Assembly: GCF_029395455.1 (NCBI RefSeq)
Contig: NZ_CP113916.1
Coordinates: 1,550,001 to 1,614,000 of the forward strand
Direction: 5' to 3'
DNA from: Lactobacillus sp. ESL0785
GTDB lineage: Bacteria > Bacillota > Bacilli > Lactobacillales > Lactobacillaceae
DNA: 64,000 nt
How positions within the stretch are numbered: the stretch's first letter is position 1; the number at the start of each line of letters is the position of its first letter. The notes below the pieces were generated by a model. It was not told where the DNA came from, did no database searches, and saw only the letters and a program-made list of their open reading frames with translations. Made by a program: the position numbers and the translations under genes. Positions 54,442 to 64,000 of the stretch are shown here, one piece after another.

Positions 54442-55269
54442 TTATTTATCTGCTAATTTTTTACCAGCATCAAAGTACTTTAGGTCACCAATTGGACCAG
54501 ATAACTTGAACTTACCATTCTGATAAGTCAACTTAGTAACTGCATCATTAGCTAAGCCTGTACCTTGATATTGTGGATAGTCTTGTGTTGACAAAAACAT
54601 GTTAATTGCCATTCCTGAACTCACCACAAGGACATTGCCGCCCTTCTTCTGTTGCTTTTTAGCAATTGCTGTTAAGGCAGCTGTCATCCGTTGTTGAACA
54701 ACCGTTGATTTTTCTGCACGATACTGTTCAGGCAATGTAGTGTTTAACTTGTTAGCTTGATCTAAAGCATAGTATCCGTCCTGCATCTTATTCTGGAATA
54801 ATTTACCAGTCTTAGTTTGAAAATCAGTAACGTTATCATAACCGTAATATGCTGCAATTTCTGGAACATTTTTAGCCATGTCAGGACGACCTTCATAACT
54901 ACCATAATTGCATTCACGTAAGCGCGGATCGATTTGTAATTTCACCTTTTTGTTACCTGAATACTTTAAAGCACCTTGAGCCGTTTTTTCCTGACGAGTT
55001 AAATCACCAGAATATGCTGCTTGAAACTTAGTGCCTTTAAGGCCCATACCTAAGTACTGTGCACCTTTAACACCATTGTCAGTTAGAGTAAAATCACTCC
55101 ATCCTTGAGCTAAATGCATTACATTAGCCGTAGTTTCACCATGTCGTGTTAAATAAATAACAACCGGTTTATTGGTTCTCACTTTTTTGGCAGCAGCGGT
55201 TTTAGCAGTACCCAAAAATAATGCCAAAACACTAATAGTTGAAACAACTGCTTTCATCCATTTTTTCAT
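54442..55269 (-). CDS. Secreted histidine-phosphatase-family protein
   Basis: A 275-aa protein with a signal peptide (1-28, VVSTISVLALFLGTAKTAAA). LTRHGETTAN (His43) is the phosphate-accepting motif, and RLRECNYGSYEG is the usual next block. The second catalytic His, expected in VSHG near the C-terminus, is replaced: the sequence reads VVSSGMAI. It starts 16 nt after the GH1 gene and has no visible promoter, so it is probably the last gene of the beta-glucoside operon. An extracellular phosphatase could free sugars or phosphate, but activity is uncertain. Confidence 0.85.
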   Translation of the reverse strand: MKKWMKAVVSTISVLALFLGTAKTAAAKKVRTNKPVVIYLTRHGETTANVMHLAQGWSDFTLTDNGVKGAQYLGMGLKGTKFQAAYSGDLTRQEKTAQGALKYSGNKKVKLQIDPRLRECNYGSYEGRPDMAKNVPEIAAYYGYDNVTDFQTKTGKLFQNKMQDGYYALDQANKLNTTLPEQYRAEKSTVVQQRMTAALTAIAKKQQKKGGNVLVVSSGMAINMFLSTQDYPQYQGTGLANDAVTKLTYQNGKFKLSGPIGDLKYFDAGKKLADK

Positions 55270-55285
55270 TGTTCTTACCTACCTT

Positions 55286-58733
<3,448 letters not shown>

Positions 58734-58760
58734 TTCTTCCTCCTAAAAATTAACAAAATA

Positions 58761-58848
58761 AAAACCCGTGAACCTAAAAAACTATCCTACCAATGTAGTA
58801 GAAGAAGTTTCTTATGTTCTCGGGTTAATGCCTGATCGAATCAGTAAC
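58761..58848 (-). promoter_or_regulatory. LicT antiterminator (RAT) and terminator before bglF
   Basis: A 26-nt site on the minus strand (58823-58848) beginning GTTACTGATTCGATCAGGCA matches the BglG/LicT RAT pattern GTTACTG...GGCA. It overlaps the left arm of a terminator hairpin (ACCCGAGAAC/GTTCACGGGT, then U's, 58761-58826). LicT binding would block the terminator. Confidence 0.85.
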
Positions 58849-58888
58849 ACACCTGTTAAACAATAATCATTGCCAGTTAAAACTTATC

Positions 58889-59755
58889 CTAATTATCGGC
58901 TCTTGAACCACTTTGTCTGTGCGTTACCCGCCAAACATGTAGTGTCAAATAAACCTGATCATCAGGCTGTAAATCCCAGCCAGCTTGTTCATGTAAATAA
59001 GTGCCGATTTTTAAAACCGTTTCGTAAGCTTTCTTGTACTTTGCCTTCATCAATTCAAGTAAAGACTGATCAAGCTCACTACCGCTATCTTCATCACTTA
59101 AGCCGCAAATATGTCGTACCATAAATGCACGCAAATGCGTCATAAACCGGTTAAAATTAAATGACTCTGTGTCTAGTTTCATCCCATATTGATATTCAAT
59201 AATCGCAATCACACCATGAATCAACTTAGTAATCTTAATCGTATCCTGCAGCTTAGTCTGACTAGAACCAGCATTAATAAAGTGATAAGTGAGATACACG
59301 GCTTCACTCTTAGGCAAAGTCAAGTTCGTCTTTTTTTCAATCAACTTAATTGCCGCAAGAGCTGCATTATATTCTTTTGGAAATAGCTTATGAATTTCCC
59401 AACGAACCGTTTCCTGACCCAAATCAATACCCTCATCAGCTCTTTTAAGCACAAAATCAATATGATCAGCTAACGCAAAATATTGATAATCAGAAAACTT
59501 AGTTTGCAGTTTTTGCGAAGCAAGTTGAATGACATCAGTTGTCAGTGCTAATGTACGCGTATCAATATCACCGATACTATTGGCCAACTCAATATTCTTC
59601 TCAACCGCAACAAACCTGCGACTAATCTTGCTCTCATCAATCTCATCTTCAGCTTTTTTACCAAAGCCGATCCCATTACCGATTACAACCCAGTCAACAC
59701 CAGATTCATCAGACACTAAAGCAGCATTGTTATTAAAATTCTTGACAAATTTCAC
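58889..59755 (-). CDS. licT: BglG/LicT family transcription antiterminator
   Basis: A 288-aa protein with an RNA-binding CAT domain (1-55, KNFNNNAALV...GNGIGFGKK) and two PRD domains: PRD1 about 65-170 (ALADHIDFVLKRADEGID) and PRD2 about 172-288 (RFMTHLRAFMVRHI), with conserved His residues that the PTS phosphorylates. Controls itself and bglF through two identical RAT sites. ATG start behind AAAGAGG. Confidence 0.95.
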   Translation of the reverse strand: MKFVKNFNNNAALVSDESGVDWVVIGNGIGFGKKAEDEIDESKISRRFVAVEKNIELANSIGDIDTRTLALTTDVIQLASQKLQTKFSDYQYFALADHIDFVLKRADEGIDLGQETVRWEIHKLFPKEYNAALAAIKLIEKKTNLTLPKSEAVYLTYHFINAGSSQTKLQDTIKITKLIHGVIAIIEYQYGMKLDTESFNFNRFMTHLRAFMVRHICGLSDEDSGSELDQSLLELMKAKYKKAYETVLKIGTYLHEQAGWDLQPDDQVYLTLHVWRVTHRQSGSRADN

Positions 59756-59779
59756 TTTGCTAACCTCTTTTTAACAAAA

Positions 59780-59853
59780 AAACCTACAAATAACCAATAG
59801 CAAATTATGAGTTATTGTTTATTTATAGGTTAATGCCTGATCGAATCAGTAAC
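59780..59853 (-). promoter_or_regulatory. LicT antiterminator (RAT) and terminator before licT
   Basis: The same 26-nt RAT as before bglF (59828-59853, identical in sequence) overlaps a second terminator (AACCTATAAATAA/TTATTTGTAGGTT, then seven U's, 59780-59831). This gives autoregulation of licT. Confidence 0.85.
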
Positions 59854-59872
59854 ACGCTTATTTACTCTTAAA

Positions 59873-59901
59873 ATTATAAATCAGTATTAAAGCGATTTCA
59901 A
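59873..59901 (-). promoter_or_regulatory. Promoter of the licT operon with cre
   Basis: Minus-strand TTGAAA (59896-59901), 17-nt spacer, TATAAT (59873-59878). A cre site TGAAATCGCTTTAA (59887-59900, one mismatch to the CcpA consensus) overlaps the -35, so CcpA should repress when glucose is present. Confidence 0.8.
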
Positions 59902-59994
59902 TAGTTATTTGCATATTTTTTATCAGCATTGCTTTTAATATACACAGGTAACTTATATTATGTTAATTTTAGCAAAATTACTAATTATATATAT

Positions 59995-60582
59995 TTAATA
60001 ATCATTAGGATCAGCTTGTGCAGGTTGATATAAATCGGAATCGTCATCTTGATAATCCCACCACTCACTTTCATAACCATGAAAGCCAGCTTGTTCCATT
60101 GCACTATTTAATATTTGATAATTTGCTTCTTGCTTTTGTGTTCGCGGATATGAACGTAAAGCTTTGCCAGTAAAATCATCAAAACCACTTTGCATTTCAA
60201 TCTCATTACCAGCCATATCTGTAATTGTCAGATCAAAAGTTACCCCTTTTTCATGACTATAGTTAGGATTAGGAGCGGCAACCCATTCATCATGTGGATA
60301 GACCTGATACATTTTAATTTGGGCTGTACTTGGTCGAAAGGCATCCCATACCTTAATGCGATAACCTTTCTTTTTAAGTAATTTTGCCGCAATACCTAAT
60401 TTCCTAGCAGTACCGGCACGAGCAATCGCTGTCTTAAAATCATAAATTACATGACTAGTAAAATTATCCATAGTGGCATATTTCAAATCCACGATAATTG
60501 ACGGATCGACTGTTTGAATATTCAAAAATGCTGGGTCTGGCTTAATTGCCTTAGCAGCAGCAATAATTTTTTCTTTAGTCAT
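59995..60582 (-). CDS. VanX/DdpX-family D,D-dipeptidase-like protein
   Basis: A 195-aa cytoplasmic protein of the M15D family. AFRPSTAQ holds the conserved Arg83; SHEKGVTFD gives zinc ligands His110 and Asp117; SEWWDY gives catalytic Glu173, but the third zinc ligand is Asp176 where VanX has His (EWWH). It would cut D-Ala-D-Ala or a related wall dipeptide. It starts 10 nt after a permease gene under a lysine riboswitch, which is an unusual setting. ATG start behind AGGAGG. Confidence 0.85.
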   Translation of the reverse strand: MTKEKIIAAAKAIKPDPAFLNIQTVDPSIIVDLKYATMDNFTSHVIYDFKTAIARAGTARKLGIAAKLLKKKGYRIKVWDAFRPSTAQIKMYQVYPHDEWVAAPNPNYSHEKGVTFDLTITDMAGNEIEMQSGFDDFTGKALRSYPRTQKQEANYQILNSAMEQAGFHGYESEWWDYQDDDSDLYQPAQADPNDY

Positions 60583-60592
60583 TACTTGCCTC

Positions 60593-61963
60593 CTAATTCA
60601 ATTCATTAACTGGATACTTATGTCTAAAGTAATAGTAAACACCAACAGAAATTGCCGGAATAAGCAAACCTAATAATGAAGTTACTGGATCATCAAAGAA
60701 GTTATTAATTAAGATAATTAAGAAGGCAATAACTGCAATAATTACTGTCCACGGATAAGCCCAAACTTTGTAAGGTCTAGCAGCTTCTGGCTTACGGTGA
60801 CGTAAAACTGGAACTGCTAAAATTGACAGTAAATTAAAAATTGCGCCACTGAAGACAACTAAGGAAGTTAATTCATTTAAGTCCCGAGTCAAAACTAAAG
60901 CAATTGAAATAATCATCTGCATAATTAAGCCATGATCAGGTGTCCGATATTTAGGATGAATATGTTCAAAAGTCTTCCATAATAAGCCATCTTTAGAAAC
61001 AGCATAATAGTAACGTGAAAAAGCCAAAATCATTCCGTTCAACGAACTAATCATTGCTAAAACCATGGTCGCTGCAACTAAAATTGTCCCAGCATAACCC
61101 ATAAAGCTTTGAGCAACATTTGTTCCTAAGTAAAGTTGGCCTGCTTTAATTGATTTAGCAATTGCTTTAGCTGGAAGCGAGCGGTAGATTGCAAAGTTAA
61201 ATAGGACATAAACAACTGTTGTGAAACCAACAGATAGAATTAAAGCCTTCGGTAAATTCTTTTGTGGTTCTTTCATTTCACCAGCAACTGTATTTAGGTT
61301 AGTCCAGCCTTCAAAAGCCCACAAAGAAGCAATAACAGCAAATGCTACCATTTGAATAATATCAATAATATTACCTTGGCCAGCAGGAAACGATAATGAT
61401 AAATTAGGTGTGTAGTGACCGAAGAAAACGCCCAAGCCAATAATTAAAACTAGTGGCAAAATTTTCAAAACCGTAAAGAAATTTTGAACCCATTCACCAA
61501 CATTAACCCCAAAGTAATTAATAATTGTAAAAATCACAATTAACAAAATAGCAATTATCTTAACTGTCAAATTACTAAAATGGAAAAAAGTTGTTAATGC
61601 CATAGGCAGAGCAATCGCAATCGCTGCAATTGACCCGGGACCACCAATAACCATACTTTGAAACGTAAACATGTAACCAATTACTGGTGAATATGCATCA
61701 GATAGATACACATAAATCCCACCAGTTTCTGGATTCATTGCACCAAGTTCAGCAAAACAAAGACTACCCATCAAGGTAACCAGACCACCAACAAGCCAAG
61801 CCAACAAGGCATACCCCATCGACATATGGGATCTTTGTAAAACATACGATCCAATATAAAAAATCCCAGAACCAATCATGATCCCGATTAAAATATTGCT
61901 CCCACCAAAGACACCAATTGATTGCCTTAGCTGTGGTGCATTTTCTTTTTGCTTTTCCTTCAA
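60593..61963 (-). CDS. APC-family amino-acid permease, probably lysine
   Basis: A 456-aa protein with 12 membrane segments. The start is the TTG at 61963 behind GAGGTGA; an earlier in-frame ATG would fall in the leader. GGSNILIGIMIGSGIFYIGS (about residues 16-35) is the APC helix-1 binding loop, followed by GALNPETGGIYVYLSDAYSP-type sequence (AMNPETGGIYVYLSD). It resembles LAT/SteT-type exchangers more than LysP. The lysine riboswitch upstream suggests lysine or a lysine-containing compound as substrate. Confidence 0.9.
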   Translation of the reverse strand: MKEKQKENAPQLRQSIGVFGGSNILIGIMIGSGIFYIGSYVLQRSHMSMGYALLAWLVGGLVTLMGSLCFAELGAMNPETGGIYVYLSDAYSPVIGYMFTFQSMVIGGPGSIAAIAIALPMALTTFFHFSNLTVKIIAILLIVIFTIINYFGVNVGEWVQNFFTVLKILPLVLIIGLGVFFGHYTPNLSLSFPAGQGNIIDIIQMVAFAVIASLWAFEGWTNLNTVAGEMKEPQKNLPKALILSVGFTTVVYVLFNFAIYRSLPAKAIAKSIKAGQLYLGTNVAQSFMGYAGTILVAATMVLAMISSLNGMILAFSRYYYAVSKDGLLWKTFEHIHPKYRTPDHGLIMQMIISIALVLTRDLNELTSLVVFSGAIFNLLSILAVPVLRHRKPEAARPYKVWAYPWTVIIAVIAFLIILINNFFDDPVTSLLGLLIPAISVGVYYYFRHKYPVNELN

Positions 61964-62000
61964 AATAATCACCTCATACAAATAAAAATTAAGCTGTATT

Positions 62001-62037
62001 AAAACAGCCTTGTTGTAAAAACTTAACAACAAGGCTG
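62001..62037 (-). terminator. Expression-platform terminator of the lysine riboswitch
   Basis: CAGCCTTGTTGT pairs with ACAACAAGGCTG around a 9-nt loop, followed by TTTTAAT on the minus transcript, between the aptamer and the permease start. Confidence 0.85.
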
Positions 62038-62040
62038 CAA

Positions 62041-62215
62041 TTTAATCTACCTAAAAAAACTAGGACAGTTTACAGAATATTGTCCTGCACCCCAATAAAA
62101 AAGCTGCCACAAATCACTTCTTTATCTCGGCAACAATTCTTATATTTACCCTCTTCGCGTTTGTATACTCAGGTAAAGTTGGTAATTATTGCGACCTCTA
62201 TTGATTAGTTTCTTT
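62041..62215 (-). ncRNA. Lysine riboswitch (L box) aptamer
   Basis: On the minus strand the conserved L-box blocks occur in order: AGAGGTCGC, then GAGTA, GCGAAGAGGGT, TTGCCGAGA followed by GTGGCAGC, TTGGGGT and a closing hairpin GGACA...TGTCC. A promoter lies just upstream and an intrinsic terminator just downstream, so it probably works by transcription attenuation: lysine bound, terminator formed. Confidence 0.8.
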
Positions 62216-62226
62216 AACTTAAAAAA

Positions 62227-62255
62227 AGATTAAAGCAAAAAGTCTGCTTTGTCAA
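62227..62255 (-). promoter_or_regulatory. Promoter of the permease-VanX operon
   Basis: Minus-strand TTGACA (62250-62255), 17-nt spacer, TAATCT (62227-62232), placing the transcript start just before the riboswitch. Confidence 0.8.
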
Positions 62256-62344
62256 CAACAATCTTTAATATTATTTTAATTTAGACTGATTTTGCAGCAC
62301 ATAATATGCTATGATTAAATTATCGCTTTGAAGGGGGGTCTTGC

Positions 62345-63568
62345 ATGAAAACTATTTACCATTTTAATGAGGCGCAACCAATCATTGTTAGTAGTCATTC
62401 TGGGGGTTTAATTAATGACCAAAGACAAGTTATTGGTACTTGCGACTTAGGACAGCATTTAACAACTAGTGCCTTAGCCCAAGACAAGCAAAAGCAACTA
62501 TATTTCGTTACTGCTCAAGGCTTATTAGCTTTTTCTGCTGCTTATTTTGTTAAACTGCATTACTTCAGTAATTTACAGCTCAATACCCCAATTAAATGGG
62601 GCAAAGTTAAGAAACATCATGGTACTGGAAGTTATTCTACTAAACACCAATTTTTGTATAAATTACCACTAGAACATGCCTGCCAAATTGTCGGTCAAGG
62701 AGAAGATATTTTTCATCATACTTGGCTGCGAACTATAACAGGCAACTGGTTAAAAAAATCTGATTTGTGGCTTGATGGGCAACCGCTTATTACGCAAAAG
62801 CATGATTTAAAGCAAAAAGAAACGATTATTGTCAACCCACAAGGAACAATTGCCGTTAACTCTTATGGACAAAAGCCACAATTAATTGAAGCTAGACGCC
62901 GTTTACCAGTTAAAGCTATTATGGAAGACGTATTTGGTAATGAATACTTACAAGTTGCTGCTAACTTATTCATTCCATCTACTGATTGCCTTTTGCATTC
63001 CTTGCCTGAGCATCTGCCTCTGCAGCATCCTTATCAGCTTACAACAGAAAATATTAACCAAATGTTTTGGCAGGTACAGAACGGCTGCGAAGCTGCCAGT
63101 TTGTTAATGGGATTACATTATCACCACCATTTAGTAAATTGTGACTATCAAGAATTCATTAACACTATGCCCCTTGCAGCAGATTATAATCCTTATCATG
63201 GCTTTGGTGGCTCACCTTATGAGAATGTCAAGGGACGTTTTGAAGCGATTTTTCCACCGGCGTTGTTAGCATGGGGCAGAAATTATACAGCTTTACGCGA
63301 TCTCAATGGTGCCGATACCATTGAACTTATTGCGGCTTTGAAGCGGGGCAATCCCGTCTTAACTTATGTCACTACTAACTTTACGCCACCCGATCCAGAT
63401 AACTATCCTTGGGGTAAAACTTACAAGAATAATCATGCCGTTCTACTTGATGGTTTTAGCGAAGACTTGTTTCATGTTTCTGATCCTATCGACGGCCACT
63501 ACTGGCTAAACAAAGCTGTTTTTATGCAAGCTTATGCTGTTAGAAAATGGGCGATTGAAATCGAATAA
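62345..63568 (+). CDS. C39-like cysteine peptidase family protein
   Basis: A 407-aa protein with a strong binding site (AAGGGGGG). The C-terminal half (about 235-407) fits the peptidase C39-like fold: QNGCEAASLLMGL (Cys about 248), NNHAVLLDGF (His about 364) and VSDPIDG (Asp about 377). The first 230 residues contain two or three SH3-like stretches (GTCDLGQHLTT, HHTWLRTITGNWLK). No signal peptide was found, so secretion is doubtful. Such proteins can be wall hydrolases, bacteriocin-type peptidases or inactive relatives. Diverges from the lysine-riboswitch operon. Confidence 0.75.
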   Translation: MKTIYHFNEAQPIIVSSHSGGLINDQRQVIGTCDLGQHLTTSALAQDKQKQLYFVTAQGLLAFSAAYFVKLHYFSNLQLNTPIKWGKVKKHHGTGSYSTKHQFLYKLPLEHACQIVGQGEDIFHHTWLRTITGNWLKKSDLWLDGQPLITQKHDLKQKETIIVNPQGTIAVNSYGQKPQLIEARRRLPVKAIMEDVFGNEYLQVAANLFIPSTDCLLHSLPEHLPLQHPYQLTTENINQMFWQVQNGCEAASLLMGLHYHHHLVNCDYQEFINTMPLAADYNPYHGFGGSPYENVKGRFEAIFPPALLAWGRNYTALRDLNGADTIELIAALKRGNPVLTYVTTNFTPPDPDNYPWGKTYKNNHAVLLDGFSEDLFHVSDPIDGHYWLNKAVFMQAYAVRKWAIEIE

Positions 63569-63602
63569 TGTAATTAATTTTTAAACGAAAGAGGTAACAA
63601 TA

Positions 63603-64000
63603 ATGGGACTTAATAAACCACTTTTAAATGCATTGAGTGATGCTCAAAGAGGACCGAAGAATTTAATCACAGACGTAGCTGGAATTACCGTGGGCCATAA
63701 AACTTTAATTAACGATAGATTAAATACTGGTGTAACGATTATCAAGCCTTGCCAAGATAATATTTTTAGAGAGAAAATGCCAGCGGCTGTCCAAGTAATT
63801 AACGGTTTTGGTAAAAGTACAGGCTTAGTGCAAGTTGAAGAACTTGGTACTATTGAAACGCCACTGGTTTTAACTAATACCTTAAGTGTCGGTACTGCCT
63901 ACACTGCCTTAGTCAAACGCATGCTAAAGGAAAATCCTGAAATTGGTACAACTACTGGTAGTGTTAACCCAATTATTATGGAATGTAATGACAGTACCAT
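63603..64000 (+). CDS. P1 (DmpA/S58) family peptidase, 5' part
   Basis: The first 132 codons before the window ends. NALSDAQRGPKNLITDVAGI and VGHKTLINDRLNTGVTIIKP are typical of the DmpA/P1 aminopeptidase family; PAAVQVINGFGKSTGLVQVE and TPLVLTNTLSVGTAYTALV follow in order. The self-cleavage site (Gly-Ser) would lie beyond the window. ATG start behind AAAGAGG, 34 nt after the C39-like gene, so co-transcription is likely. Confidence 0.9.
   Translation, partial: MGLNKPLLNALSDAQRGPKNLITDVAGITVGHKTLINDRLNTGVTIIKPCQDNIFREKMPAAVQVINGFGKSTGLVQVEELGTIETPLVLTNTLSVGTAYTALVKRMLKENPEIGTTTGSVNPIIMECNDST

Overview
The window looks like chromosomal DNA of a low-GC homofermentative Lactobacillus (sensu stricto, acidophilus/helveticus/kefiranofaciens type). 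The grounds are an S-layer-like protein with C-terminal SLAP repeats, several other SLAP-anchored surface proteins, PepO, a type II nucleoside deoxyribosyltransferase very close to the L. leichmannii enzyme, a D-aspartate ligase/asparagine synthetase pair, many PTS genes and Shine-Dalgarno-driven TTG starts. No rRNA, tRNA, IS element, prophage or CRISPR array was seen.

Layout. 1-2 kb: the 5' end of a secreted protein, a ComX-like sigma factor and a possible ComK-like protein. 2-15 kb: a surface-protein island on the minus strand with three related SLAP proteins of 659, 1987 and 725 aa plus an S-layer-like protein. The island carries long direct repeats, internal tandem repeats, gene relics and a perfect 44-bp palindrome. 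15.5-23 kb: two small DUF proteins, an anchored protein, Kup, PepO and an MFS exporter. 23.4-29.7 kb: D-Asp ligase and AsnB-type amidotransferase (cell-wall cross-bridge), a metallophosphoesterase and Tag. 29.7-35.8 kb: a phosphonate-type ABC transporter (PhnC, two PhnE) with three PhnD-like lipoproteins, each preceded by a leader holding a small ORF and a terminator. 35.8-42.2 kb: Usp, tyrosine phosphatase, deoxyribosyltransferase, NagA and a GH31-like enzyme. 42.3-47.1 kb: an alpha-glucoside PTS operon with GH4 enzyme and RpiR regulator. 47.5-54.4 kb: TopB, a SLAP-FIVAR protein, membrane proteins and an MFS transporter. 54.4-59.9 kb: a LicT/BglF/GH1 beta-glucoside operon with two antiterminator sites, ending in a secreted histidine phosphatase. 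60-62.3 kb: an amino-acid permease and VanX-like peptidase behind a lysine riboswitch. 62.3-64 kb: a C39-like protein and the start of a P1-family peptidase.

How the genes work together. The window combines cell-envelope building (S-layer and SLAP proteins, D-Asp bridge enzymes, VanX-like peptidase) with sugar uptake under three visible control modes: RpiR operators plus cre, LicT antitermination plus cre, and a NagR-like operator. The less expected signals are the three attenuator-like leaders before the PhnD genes, the lysine-riboswitch operon that includes a VanX-family enzyme with a changed metal ligand, and the recombining SLAP family with a shared helical module that I could not assign.
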